Positions 33,720 to 41,332 of a stretch of DNA of 41,345 nucleotides are shown piece after piece. A program made the translations under genes and the position numbers. A model generated the notes under the pieces. It was not told the DNA's origin and did no database searches. It saw nothing but the letters and a program-made list of their open reading frames with translations. The DNA is taken from positions 1-41,345 of the forward strand of contig ONDH01000030.1 of assembly GCA_900316505.1 (NCBI GenBank), written 5' to 3'. The first letter of the stretch is position 1. The number at the start of each line of letters is the position of its first letter. Source of the stretch: an uncultured Prevotellaceae bacterium (GTDB lineage Bacteria > Bacteroidota > Bacteroidia > Bacteroidales > Bacteroidaceae).

Positions 33720-33757
33720 AACGCCTTGGTTGGAGTTCCAGCCGAGGCGTTTTTCTT
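33720..33757. terminator. Bidirectional terminator between ilvC and the GH35 gene
   Basis: AACGCCTTGGTTGG (33720-33733) pairs with CCAGCCGAGGCGTT (33738-33751), 14 bp with two G-T wobbles and an AGTT loop. T-runs follow on both strands (TTTTTCTT on plus, TTTCTTTTT on minus), serving the convergent genes. Confidence 0.92.
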
Positions 33758-33780
33758 ATATATAAATATGTGTAGTTTGA

Positions 33781-36183
33781 TCAGTAGAGGTAAATCTTGT
33801 AGTTCTTCACACTGCCAGGGGCTCCTTGTTCTGCACGTGGCAGATATTCGAGTGCTGAGATGGTCTGCTCGCTGCCAAGGTCGATGACGAGGAGGTGGGG
33901 CAGGGTGGCACTCTTCTCCGTCTGCCAGTAGGTGCTCTCTTGCAGGTCATACACTTTGTCGCCAGTGTGGTTGCCGTTCTCCTCTTCGCTGTTGGCGTAC
34001 TTGGTGGTCCAAGGCTCACGAGAGATGCGCTTGCCGTCGGTTCCTTGCAGATAAAGCTCTGCAATGGCTACTTGCGCCTTTCCGTCTTGGGTTGACGTGC
34101 ATTCGATGGCGAGATAACGTCCCTTTTGTGGAGCGTTGAACTTGACGGTCTGCCAACCATTGCCAGCATTGAAAGCTCCTGTGGCTGCAGGTGTGGCACT
34201 GTTGAGGTCGGGCTTGTCACCGATGTTATTGTGCTTGTTCGACTTCTCCAACTGGAGCTTGTTGAGTTCAGGCTCTGCCTGTCCCCAAACCACAGCTTCC
34301 TTGGGACCTACCACATCAAGCACGATGATTTCGTTCTTCCCTTTCTTCAGCCAGCAGCCGGGTACATAGAGTGTCTGCTGAGGACCGATGCTCCAGATGC
34401 GGCCCAAAGCATGACCGTTCACCCATACCTGTCCCTTGCCCCATGTCTCGAAATTCAGGAAAGTGTCGCCCACCTTGGTGAGGTTAAAGTAGCCACGATA
34501 GTAGCCACGCTTGCTCACCAAATCAAGTCCATCAATGTTCCATTGTGGCTTCTTGCCCAATCGCTGGCCTTCATTTTCAGCTTTAGTGTAATCATTGTTG
34601 TGGACAAAAGCATCTGCAGCTTTCTCATAAGAGTCAGGCAATCCGAATTTAACCCAATTTTGTGGTTTCCATGTGGTTTCGATGCCTTCCACTTCTGCTG
34701 TGATGGCTACTTCGCCCACAATGCCTTTGAAGTCTTTAATGGCGCGACCAAAGTTGATGCGTCCCATCGCTTCAACAAGAATTTCCAAATCATCACCCTT
34801 CTTTACAGGGGGCAGTGTGAGGCTCTTCTCGTTCTTCACACGGTCAATCTTTCCGATGTATTTGCCATTGATGAACACTTGCGCAAAGTCGTGGAAATCA
34901 GCAGTGATAACGCTCTGTGCGGGAATCTCTGGCATTGTGGTTGTGTAGAGCATCGAACCCCAACCCATGTCCATCTCTTCAAAGGTCATCAAGCCACCTT
35001 CCTTCCGAATGGGCAATTTGAATTGTGAATCTTCGCCATTGAATATAGAAGAGAACTCCTTCAACTCGAATTTCGGCACCGTGATGATTGGCGCCACATC
35101 CTTCGGCACAGCAGGCAAAGCCTTACCGTCATTATATTTCTCCATCATCTTGCGCAGTTCCCAGAACTTAGGCGTAGCGTGACCGTACTCGTTAATCGGT
35201 GCATCGTAGTCGTAGCTGGTCACATCAGGGGCAAAACCAGGAGAGTTCGCTCCTGCCCAATGACCGAACGAAGTACCTCCGTGCGTCATGTAGAGCGAGA
35301 AACTGATACCCTTCGAGAGCATCTCATCCATACCATCCACCATATCCTTCGCAGGACGCGTTTCATGACGGGCACCCCACTTGTCAAACCATCCGCTCCA
35401 GAACTCCGAACACATCTTGGGTGCATTAGGACGAAGTTCGCCAAGGCGACGGAACTGGTCGTTGATGTTGGCGCCCGTGCCAAAGTTCATCGTCCATGTC
35501 AAGTCATCAAGTCCGTTCTTCTCGAAATTGGAAGACCAGTCACACTGGAAAAGTGCCAACTCCTTGCCATAGATGCCACGCAGACAGTCACGAATCTCGC
35601 TCACATAAGGTTTGTCCTCACCGTATGAACCATATTCATTCTCCACCTGCACCATGATGATGGGACCACCGTTCTGAATGGTCAGCCCAGCCAGTTGTTC
35701 GCCCACCTTCTGCTCGAACATCTTCACACGCTCCATGAAATAAGGGTCACGCTCACGCAGGCGTATGTCCTTCTTCTTCAGTAACCACCAAGGCAGACCG
35801 CCCATTTCCCATTCGGCACAAACGTAGGGGCCAGGACGAACAATGACATACATGCCGTTTTTCTGTGCCAAGCGGCAGAACTCAGCCACATCATTGTTAC
35901 CTGTGAAATCAAATTCGCCTTCGCGCTGTTCGTGGATGTTCCAGAAGATGTAGATGCATACAGTGTTCATACCCAGTGCTTTGCACATCTTGATGCGATG
36001 TTCCCAATAAGGTTTTGGAATGCGGGGATAGTGAATTTCAGCAGCCTTCACCACGAAAGGTTTGCCGTTCAGCAGAAATGTGCCGTTGCCAGCCTCGAAT
36101 GTTCCCTTGGCTTTCTGGGCAAAAGAAGGTGTCGCCACCAACAAGGCAGCCATGAGGGATAACAAAGTAATGATTTTTCTCAT
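33781..36183 (-). CDS. GH35 beta-galactosidase
   Basis: An 800-residue secreted enzyme (signal peptide about 1-22, SFA|QKA) that removes terminal beta-galactose from plant or host glycans. The GH35 barrel starts with FLLNGKPFVVKAAEIHYPRIP and continues with RPGPYVCAEWEMGGLPWWL. The acid/base Glu is in VQVENEYG (near 181-183) and the nucleophile Glu in MCSEFWSGWFDKWG (near 260). Beta-sandwich domains follow (GKGQVWVNGHALGRIWS). A C-terminal discoidin-like domain (about 680-800, ATGAFNAGNGWQ to KNYKIYLY) probably binds sugar. It is a single-gene unit with its own -7 box, and no SusC/SusD pair is in the window. Confidence 0.95.
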   Translation of the reverse strand: MRKIITLLSLMAALLVATPSFAQKAKGTFEAGNGTFLLNGKPFVVKAAEIHYPRIPKPYWEHRIKMCKALGMNTVCIYIFWNIHEQREGEFDFTGNNDVAEFCRLAQKNGMYVIVRPGPYVCAEWEMGGLPWWLLKKKDIRLRERDPYFMERVKMFEQKVGEQLAGLTIQNGGPIIMVQVENEYGSYGEDKPYVSEIRDCLRGIYGKELALFQCDWSSNFEKNGLDDLTWTMNFGTGANINDQFRRLGELRPNAPKMCSEFWSGWFDKWGARHETRPAKDMVDGMDEMLSKGISFSLYMTHGGTSFGHWAGANSPGFAPDVTSYDYDAPINEYGHATPKFWELRKMMEKYNDGKALPAVPKDVAPIITVPKFELKEFSSIFNGEDSQFKLPIRKEGGLMTFEEMDMGWGSMLYTTTMPEIPAQSVITADFHDFAQVFINGKYIGKIDRVKNEKSLTLPPVKKGDDLEILVEAMGRINFGRAIKDFKGIVGEVAITAEVEGIETTWKPQNWVKFGLPDSYEKAADAFVHNNDYTKAENEGQRLGKKPQWNIDGLDLVSKRGYYRGYFNLTKVGDTFLNFETWGKGQVWVNGHALGRIWSIGPQQTLYVPGCWLKKGKNEIIVLDVVGPKEAVVWGQAEPELNKLQLEKSNKHNNIGDKPDLNSATPAATGAFNAGNGWQTVKFNAPQKGRYLAIECTSTQDGKAQVAIAELYLQGTDGKRISREPWTTKYANSEEENGNHTGDKVYDLQESTYWQTEKSATLPHLLVIDLGSEQTISALEYLPRAEQGAPGSVKNYKIYLY

Positions 36184-36216
36184 TGTATAAATAGGTTTAT
36201 ATTAGTTTTCTTTCGA

Positions 36217-36224
36217 CAAAGGTA
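36217..36224 (-). promoter_or_regulatory. Probable -7 box of the GH35 gene
   Basis: TACCTTTG on the minus strand, 34 bp upstream of the ATG. The -33 position lies near the start of a heptamer array and shows no TTTG. Confidence 0.55.
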
Positions 36225-36233
36225 GTAATTTTA

Positions 36234-36334
36234 ATTAGGAATGAGGGATGAGGATTTAGGATTTTTTGCTTTCTTTAATAAAAAAAGGTGTTTTTATGGA
36301 AATAATTCACCATTCCTCATTTCTAATTCCTAAT
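36234..36334. repeat. Inverted pair of heptanucleotide arrays between divergent genes
   Basis: ATTAGGA, ATGAGGG, ATGAGGA, TTTAGGA (36234-36261) face TCACCAT, TCCTCAT, TTCTAAT, TCCTAAT (36307-36334). TCCTAAT is the reverse complement of ATTAGGA and TCCTCAT of ATGAGGA, so the two four-unit arrays are inverted copies separated by about 45 bp of AT-rich sequence. Confidence 0.85.
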
Positions 36335-36341
36335 TCTTTCT

Positions 36342-36349
36342 TATCTTTG
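36342..36349 (+). promoter_or_regulatory. Probable -7 box of the Na/Pi cotransporter gene
   Basis: TATCTTTG followed by C, 47 bp upstream of the ATG at 36396. The -33 position falls inside the adjacent heptamer array. Confidence 0.58.
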
Positions 36350-36395
36350 CACAACGATAAACTAATTATTTACCCCTCAGTAGAGATTTACCAAT

Positions 36396-38168
36396 ATGTC
36401 AATTTGGATTATATTGAAACTTCTGGGTTCTCTTGCACTCCTCATGTTCGGTATGAAAGCCATGAGCGAAGCTCTCCAGAAGATGGCAGGCCCACAGTTA
36501 CGTCATGTTTTAGGTGCGATGACCACCAACCGCTTTACTGGAATGCTGACAGGTACTTTGGTCACAGCATCCGTTCAGTCATCAACCGCAACAACGGTGA
36601 TGACCGTCTCCTTTGTCAACGCAGGTCTGCTCACTTTGGCACAAGCCATTTCTGTCATCATGGGTGCCAATATCGGTACAACGCTTACCGCATGGATTAT
36701 GGCAGTGGGTACATCGGGAAGCGAAACCTCTCCATTTGACATCAGCATCGTGTCATACGTGGGCTTCTTCATCGGTATCGTCCTCATTTACATGAAGAAG
36801 CATCGCTACATTGGCGATTTCCTTTTTGGTATTGGTCTTTTGTTGTTAGGTCTCACAACCTTGAAAGCGACGGGCATGTCAATGGATTTGGCAAACAACG
36901 AAGCCGTCACTTCCTTCTTCAAATCATTCGATCCCGACTCCTTCTGGACCACACTCGTGTTCCTCGTCTTGGGTGGTGTCATGACCTTCTGTGTGCAGTC
37001 GTCTGCAGCGGTGATGGCCATCACGATGCTGCTGTGTTCTACGGGTGCGATGCCCATCTATCAAGGTATAGCTTTGGTGTTGGGTGAGAATATCGGAACC
37101 ACCATCACTTCAAACCTCGCGGCTCTTTCGGCAAACACACAAGCCCGCCGTGCAGCCCTTGCCCATATGTTCTTCAACGTGTTTGGCGTTCTGTGGATTC
37201 TGTTCGTATTCCGTTACTTCATTGATATGGTGTGCGGATGGGTTGGTTATGATGTGGACATGACGAAGAGTAATGCCAGCAGCGCCGCGTTCCTTGCCAA
37301 CGCTGCCAAACTGAATTTCGTGTTGGCTGCTTTCCACACCACGTTCAATGTGGTCAACACAGCCATTCTCATTTGGTTCATTCCACAGATTGAAAGATTT
37401 GTCTGCTGGGTTATCAAGCCAAAGAAAGTGGATGAAGAGGAGGATTTCCGTCTGCATTTCATTACTGCTGGTTTCATGAAGACTCCCGAACTTTCGGTGT
37501 TCGAAGCTCAGAAAGAAATCACAGCCTTTTCAGAACGTATGCAGCTTATGTTCAACATGGTTGGCGAGCTGCTTGACTTGTCCAGTTCCATCTCTCCCAA
37601 GAAAAAGAAAGACTCTAAAGCTGGAGACTTCGACAAGCTCTATGCACGTATAGAGAAGTATGAGGACATTTCGGATAATATGGAATTGGAAATTGCCAAA
37701 TACCTCGATTCAGTCAGTGATGCCCATTTGTCTGACGAGACAAAAGCAAAGATTCGTGCCATGTTGCGTGAGATTTCCGAATTGGAATCTATTGGCGATG
37801 CTTGCTACAATATGGCTCGCACCATCAACCGCAAGTTCAATGGTAAGCAAGATCACTTCACTGAGGAGCAATATGAGCATATCCACCAGATGATGAGTCT
37901 TACAGACCAGTCGCTTTCTGAAATGAACCGTCTGATGGGTGGCAGAAAGGAAAGTTACGATATGAACCGCACTGTCAACATAGAGAACGAAATCAATAAC
38001 TATCGTGCTCAGTTGAAGTCACAGAATATCAATGATATCAACAACCACCAATACACCTATGCAGTTGGCACCATCTACATGGATCTTATCAACGAATGTG
38101 AGAAACTTGGCGACTACGTGGTGAATGTGGTTGAGGCTCGTATGGGCACACGCCTGAGAGGAGTGTGA
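36396..38168 (+). CDS. Na+/phosphate cotransporter with PhoU-like domain
   Basis: A 590-residue inner-membrane protein of the NptA/YjbB type. The membrane half (about 1-340) contains the two inverted Na/Pi repeats, each with the QSS motif (SVQSSTATTVM near 62; CVQSSAAVMAI near 204) and a GxNIGTT motif (GANIGTTLT; GENIGTTIT). After about residue 360 comes a soluble helical PhoU-like domain (ELLDLSSS to EARMGTRL), which in relatives is thought to link transport to phosphate status. It is transcribed alone, divergent from the GH35 gene, and convergent with trmD after a 37-bp gap in which I see no terminator hairpin. Confidence 0.95.
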   Translation: MSIWIILKLLGSLALLMFGMKAMSEALQKMAGPQLRHVLGAMTTNRFTGMLTGTLVTASVQSSTATTVMTVSFVNAGLLTLAQAISVIMGANIGTTLTAWIMAVGTSGSETSPFDISIVSYVGFFIGIVLIYMKKHRYIGDFLFGIGLLLLGLTTLKATGMSMDLANNEAVTSFFKSFDPDSFWTTLVFLVLGGVMTFCVQSSAAVMAITMLLCSTGAMPIYQGIALVLGENIGTTITSNLAALSANTQARRAALAHMFFNVFGVLWILFVFRYFIDMVCGWVGYDVDMTKSNASSAAFLANAAKLNFVLAAFHTTFNVVNTAILIWFIPQIERFVCWVIKPKKVDEEEDFRLHFITAGFMKTPELSVFEAQKEITAFSERMQLMFNMVGELLDLSSSISPKKKKDSKAGDFDKLYARIEKYEDISDNMELEIAKYLDSVSDAHLSDETKAKIRAMLREISELESIGDACYNMARTINRKFNGKQDHFTEEQYEHIHQMMSLTDQSLSEMNRLMGGRKESYDMNRTVNIENEINNYRAQLKSQNINDINNHQYTYAVGTIYMDLINECEKLGDYVVNVVEARMGTRLRGV

Positions 38169-38205
38169 TTTTATAGAGAAAAGTGAATACCTTCCAAAAG
38201 TTGAG

Positions 38206-38913
38206 TTAATTAACGTCACTTTCCAGCAGGTCAGGGCGAAGGGATTTTGTGCGTTTCAATGCCTGTTCGTATTCCCACTCCTTGATTTTCGCTTCATGAC
38301 CAGATAGGAGAATTTCCGGAACAGCCCAAGTCTCTTCCGGATTGCTCACGGGGTGGTACTCTGCAGGGCGTGTATAGACAGGGGGTTCCAGCAGGTTGTC
38401 TTGGAAGGAGTCGGATAGGGCGCTTTCCACATCGCCAATCACACCGGGAATGACTCGTACAATGCTGTCAGCCATCACTGCGGCAGCCAGTTCTCCACCC
38501 GTCAATACATAGTCGCCAATGCTGACTTCCTTTGTGATGAGGTGTTCCCTGATTCGGTAATCAATACCTTTGTAGTGTCCGCAAATGATGATGATGTTTT
38601 CCTTCAGCGACAGTTCGTTCGCCATAGGTTGGTCAAACTTCTCGCCATCAGGGGCGGTGAAGATGACCTCATCATAATGCCGTTCAGCCTTCAGTGCTGA
38701 AATGCAGGCATCCAACGGTTGGCATTGAATCAGCATACCTGCCGCACCGCCAAAGGGGTAGTCATCCACCCGTCGGTGCTTGTCTGCCGTGTAATCTCTC
38801 AAGTTATGTACGTGTATTTCTGCCAGTCCTTTCTTCTGAGCACGTCCGAGAATGCTCTCTTGTGTAAACGGTTCTATCAGTTCAGGAAGAACCGTGATGA
38901 TGTCAATGCGCAT
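38206..38913 (-). CDS. trmD: tRNA (guanine-37 N1)-methyltransferase
   Basis: TrmD is a SPOUT-class enzyme that methylates G37 next to the anticodon and prevents +1 frameshifting; it is generally essential. The 235-residue protein starts [16 protein letters not shown], then shows [17 protein letters not shown], the knot region [18 protein letters not shown], and [28 protein letters not shown], all family hallmarks. A longer in-frame reading to 39141 exists, but its extra residues are just the translation of two 87-bp intergenic repeats (each giving [15 protein letters not shown]), so I start at 38913. A promoter match sits 27 bp upstream. Confidence 0.97.
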   Translation of the reverse strand: MRIDIITVLPELIEPFTQESILGRAQKKGLAEIHVHNLRDYTADKHRRVDDYPFGGAAGMLIQCQPLDACISALKAERHYDEVIFTAPDGEKFDQPMANELSLKENIIIICGHYKGIDYRIREHLITKEVSIGDYVLTGGELAAAVMADSIVRVIPGVIGDVESALSDSFQDNLLEPPVYTRPAEYHPVSNPEETWAVPEILLSGHEAKIKEWEYEQALKRTKSLRPDLLESDVN

Positions 38914-38939
38914 AAATGACCTTTTTCTATTTTCTGTGG

Positions 38940-38970
38940 CAAAGTTAGTGCAAATCGAGCGAAATACAAA
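38940..38970 (-). promoter_or_regulatory. Bacteroidetes-type promoter of trmD
   Basis: Minus strand TTTG (38967-38970), a 19-bp spacer, TAACTTTG (38940-38947). The -33 box lies inside the first 87-bp repeat copy. Confidence 0.72.
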
Positions 38971-39126
38971 ATGAAAAAACATTTTTTCATTTTTATTTCC
39001 GAGATGCAGCCTAAGTTCGGCGCAGCCAACGTTAGGATTAATCGAGCGAAATACAAAATGAAAAAACATTTTTTCATTTTTATTTCCGAGATGCAGCCTA
39101 AGTTCGGCGTAGCCAACGTTACGATT
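38953..39126. repeat. 87-bp tandem repeat, two full copies
   Basis: Copies at 38953-39039 and 39040-39126 differ at only about two positions. Each contains a perfect 12-bp inverted repeat (AAAATGAAAAAA then TTTTTTCATTTT, CA between) and the TTCGGCG(C/T)AGCCAACG core shared with the element at 2160-2300. A degraded third copy (AAGCGAGGATAACACAAAAT) follows to about 39160. Confidence 0.93.
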
Positions 39127-39187
39127 AAGCGAGGATAACACAAAATTAAAGAAAAATAATGTAAAAGTGAAAAAAGTTTAGAATTTG

Positions 39188-39219
39188 TTTGGTATGTAGT
39201 AAAAAATATAGTTAATTTG
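39188..39219 (+). promoter_or_regulatory. Probable promoter of the nucleotidyltransferase gene
   Basis: TTTG (39188-39191), a 20-bp spacer, TTAATTTG (39212-39219): correct spacing with one mismatch in the -7 box; ATG at 39240. Confidence 0.55.
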
Positions 39220-39239
39220 CAAATACTAATGGATTATAT

Positions 39240-39563
39240 ATGAGGCATTCACAAGTTATTGACAGCATCAAGGAGGTGGCGAAGAAGGTACTGCCCAAAG
39301 GCAGCGCCCTCTATCTCTATGGCTCTCGTGCCCGTGGTGACTACCATGAAGGCAGCGACTGGGACTTGCTGTTGCTGTTGGATAAGCCGAGTGCAAGTTA
39401 TAAAGAGAAAGATGACTTAGAGTTTTCTTTCACGGATATGGGATGGGACATAGGAGAGGACATCAATGCCCGTGCATACACCAAGAGCCAGTGGCGTAAT
39501 GGACCACATTCCATGTTCTATTTCAATGTTGAACAAGACAAGAAGCTGATATATGAGTCTTAA
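39240..39563 (+). CDS. MNT-type minimal nucleotidyltransferase (antitoxin-like)
   Basis: A 107-residue protein of the DNA polymerase beta-like nucleotidyltransferase superfamily. The signature is complete: GSRARGDYHEGSDWDLLLLL, with Gly28-Ser29 and the catalytic Asp40 and Asp42. In MNT-HEPN modules the MNT protein acts as antitoxin and can adenylylate its HEPN toxin partner. Here the downstream partner is cut to 22 codons (39553-39621), so this gene is an orphan or has acquired another use. The stop overlaps the remnant's start, the usual operon arrangement. Confidence 0.85.
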   Translation: MRHSQVIDSIKEVAKKVLPKGSALYLYGSRARGDYHEGSDWDLLLLLDKPSASYKEKDDLEFSFTDMGWDIGEDINARAYTKSQWRNGPHSMFYFNVEQDKKLIYES

Positions 39564-39621
39564 AGAGGAAGACAGAAAAGTACTCGTTATGCTCGAATTG
39601 GAAAAGGCTGAAAAAACTTAA
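39553..39621 (+). pseudogene. Truncated HEPN-domain partner, 22 codons left
   Basis: An ATG inside the last codons of the MNT gene opens a frame reading MSLKEEDRKVLVMLELEKAE, then KT and a TAA at 39619. This looks like the beginning of HEPN proteins that normally follow MNT genes, which start with a similar charged, LVxxELEKAE-like helix and continue for about 130 residues with an RxxxxH active site. None of that remains; the sequence passes directly into dispersed repeats. I infer deletion of the toxin body. The match is short but position and overlap support it. Confidence 0.6.
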
Positions 39622-39693
39622 TCAATCTCTTTTTCATTTTTTCATTTTAGCGCAGCGCTTCCGTTCTCTCATTTCAGCACAGCGCATTTCCCT

Positions 39694-39757
39694 CCCTTGA
39701 CCTTTGGTGTTCCTTTACTCTTCCTTTAGTGCTCCTTGGGTTCGTAGTAGCAAGGTT
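39694..39757. repeat. Left copy of a dispersed repeat block
   Basis: The 24 bases 39694-39717 recur exactly at 40747-40770. The block continues with TCCTTTAGTGC and CTCCTTGGGTTCGTAGTAG, as in the blocks at 40747-40846 and 41111-41215. It sits between the HEPN remnant and the toxin-antitoxin pair. Confidence 0.9.
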
Positions 39758-39819
39758 GAAGTTGATGGCAAAATAATAAAAAATTAAGTCAAGATGATGG
39801 CAGATTGGAATAAAATACT

Positions 39820-39827
39820 TAACTTTG
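39820..39827 (+). promoter_or_regulatory. -7 box of the toxin-antitoxin operon
   Basis: TAACTTTG followed by C, 23 bp upstream of the antitoxin ATG. No clear -33 box. Confidence 0.58.
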
Positions 39828-39849
39828 CGGCATCAAAAAGAATAAGATT

Positions 39850-40158
39850 ATGGCACAAGTATCTATGACAGTCCGTATGGACTCAGGCATTAAGGCAGCT
39901 TTTGACAAACTCTGTGCTCAGTTTGGCATGAGTGCAAATGCCGCAATGAACATCTTTGCGAATGCAGTGGTCATGCAACGCAGAATTCCTTTTGAGATCA
40001 AGGCAGCTCCTGAGCAGAAATCTATGAGTGCGTTGGAGGCATTCCATGCCCTTAGGACAGAGGCGCAAGAGAATGGATTGCAAGAGATGACACTAGACGA
40101 GATTAATGAAGAAATCCGTCTTGCCCGTGAAGAAAGACGCTCAAAAATACAGAAGTGA
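39850..40158 (+). CDS. RelB/DinJ-family antitoxin
   Basis: A 102-residue ribbon-helix-helix protein. MAQVSMTVRMDSGIKAAFDKL, then GMSANAAMNIFANAVVMQRRIPFEI is the classic DinJ/RelB N-terminal half that dimerises and binds its own promoter. The charged C-terminal part (EEIRLAREERRSKIQK) would wrap the toxin. The stop overlaps the start of the PIN gene by 4 bp, giving tight coupling, so it is the likely antitoxin. Pairing with a PIN nuclease rather than a RelE/YafQ mRNase is not the textbook combination for this fold. Confidence 0.9.
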   Translation: MAQVSMTVRMDSGIKAAFDKLCAQFGMSANAAMNIFANAVVMQRRIPFEIKAAPEQKSMSALEAFHALRTEAQENGLQEMTLDEINEEIRLAREERRSKIQK

Positions 40159-40568
40159 TGATTTACGCTGTCATTGACACGAACGTTTTTGTCTCTGCTT
40201 TGTTCTCCAAAAACATCAACGCTGCCACTGTAAAAGTGTTGGACGCGATATTTCAAGGGGATATTGTACCTTTGTTCAACGACGAGATTATCGCAGAATA
40301 TGAAGATGTCCTTCGACGTTCGAAATTTCATTTCACACCCTCTTTGGTCAATAAGTATTTGAAAAGTATCTGCAAATTGGGAATTTCTTCAGAACGTGTT
40401 AAGAGTGATGAAGTTTTTCCTGATAAAGATGATGTGGTGTTTTATGAGGTTGCCCTTTCTAAAGAGGATGCTTACCTTGTAACTGGCAATATAAAACACT
40501 TCCCTAAGACTCCAATTGTTGTCACGCCTGCTGAGATGATTGAGATTCTGCTGAGGGATAAACGATAA
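40155..40568 (+). CDS. PIN-domain toxin (COG1569-like)
   Basis: A 137-residue PIN-fold ribonuclease. The acidic set is visible: Asp8 in VIDTNVFVSAL, Glu48 or Glu50 in IIAEYEDVL, and the Asp90-Asp93 cluster in FPDKDDVVFYEVA, followed by LVTGNIKHFP, where the fourth position is Asn as is common in this subfamily. PIN toxins cleave tRNA, rRNA or mRNA. The substrate is not evident here. It is co-transcribed with the RHH antitoxin through the 4-bp overlap and is followed by a terminator. Confidence 0.9.
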   Translation: MMIYAVIDTNVFVSALFSKNINAATVKVLDAIFQGDIVPLFNDEIIAEYEDVLRRSKFHFTPSLVNKYLKSICKLGISSERVKSDEVFPDKDDVVFYEVALSKEDAYLVTGNIKHFPKTPIVVTPAEMIEILLRDKR

Positions 40569-40584
40569 CCTTTATTTAACCCAT

Positions 40585-40617
40585 GAAGCCTGTCCATTTG
40601 GATGGGCTTCTTTGTTT
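40585..40617 (+). terminator. Rho-independent terminator after the PIN toxin gene
   Basis: GAAGCCTGTCC (40585-40595) pairs with GGATGGGCTTC (40600-40610), 11 bp with two G-T wobbles, then TTTGTTT. Confidence 0.88.
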
Positions 40618-40658
40618 GTGGATTCTTCATTTGAAAGTCTCTTCCGTAACCTCTAAAT

Positions 40659-40721
40659 CGACGTCGTCGACATCGACCAACCGACGTCGTCGACATCGGC
40701 AAACCGACCTCGTCGACATCG
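40659..40721. repeat. 23-bp tandem repeat, three copies, GC-rich
   Basis: CGACGTCGTCGACATCG occurs at 40659-40675 and 40682-40698 and, with one change, at 40705-40721: an exact 23-bp period. Each unit contains the palindrome GTCGAC. It is markedly richer in CG than the flanks. Confidence 0.94.
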
Positions 40722-40746
40722 ATTTTGTGGAGATTGTTTCCTCCCC

Positions 40747-40846
40747 CCCTTGACCTTTGGTGTTCCTTTAGTGCTCCTTTAGTGCTCCTTTATTCCTCCT
40801 TGGGTTCGTAGTGATAAGGTAGTAGGTTCGTAGTAGTAAGGTAGTA
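40747..40846. repeat. Right repeat block with 11-bp and 22-bp tandem units
   Basis: TCCTTTAGTGC recurs with an 11-bp period (40764, 40775, then variants at 40786 and 40797). It is followed by two 22-bp units of GGTTCGTAGT-type (40803-40824, 40825-40846). The first 24 bases repeat the block at 39694. Confidence 0.93.
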
Positions 40847-40980
40847 GTTATCAACTGTCACCTTCTAATATTACACATTTTCATCCTATTCTGTTTCATA
40901 TTACTCATGGTGCTCCATTAGGGTTAGCACTAAACCCATCCTGTGGCTTCCCATTTGCTCGCCCACGACTATCGAGGTGT

Positions 40981-41084
40981 CTCACCCATACATGTGTTTG
41001 TATCTCACCCATACATGTGTTTGTATCTCACCCATACATGTGTTTGTATCTCACCCATACATGTGTTTGTATCTCACCCATACA
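40981..41084. repeat. 23-bp tandem repeat, four full copies plus a partial
   Basis: CTCACCCATACATGTGTTTG starts at 40981, 41004, 41027 and 41050, with a partial at 41073: an exact 23-bp period and essentially identical copies. Each contains the palindrome ACATGT. The period is not a multiple of three and no gene is present. Confidence 0.97.
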
Positions 41085-41110
41085 CCCAACGAGGTCTCAC
41101 TCATAGATGT

Positions 41111-41215
41111 TCCTTTAGTCCTCCTTTAGTCCTCCTTTAGTGCTCCTTGGGTTCGTAGTGATAAGGTCGCAGGTTCGTAGTGATAAGGTCGCAGGTTCGT
41201 AGTGGTAAGGTCGTA
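41111..41215. repeat. Repeat block with 11-bp and three 22-bp tandem units
   Basis: TCCTTTAGTCC/TCCTTTAGTGC units at 41111, 41122 and 41133 (11-bp period) lead into three GGTTCGTAGTGATAAGGTCG units at 41150, 41172 and 41194 (22-bp period). Same block type as 39694 and 40747. Confidence 0.94.
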
Positions 41216-41313
41216 GGTCGGCTGTAGTCGTTAACTGTCAACTCGGAAAGTTTCTCATTTCAGTGCAGTTCGTCTTTTTAAAAACTTCTTTGGCGATTCT
41301 CCCCATATCCATG

Positions 41314-41332
41314 TTTCACAAGGCTTGTGAAA
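41314..41332. other. Small hairpin near the window end
   Basis: TTTCACAA and TTGTGAAA flank GGC, followed by AACATTTTTTTG on the plus strand, so it could end a transcript; no gene is seen before it on that strand. Confidence 0.5.

Noticed and set aside
38914..39141. N-terminal extension of trmD by 76 residues
   Set aside because: The extension is the translation of two copies of the 87-bp intergenic repeat and lies over the promoter; the family start is [11 protein letters not shown].
40659..41084. CRISPR array
   Set aside because: Repeats are directly abutting with no unique spacers, and no cas genes are present.
40943..41140. 65-codon frame reading repeated SPIHVFVSHPY-like peptides
   Set aside because: It is the translation of a 23-bp tandem array whose period is not a multiple of three; no start context or homology.
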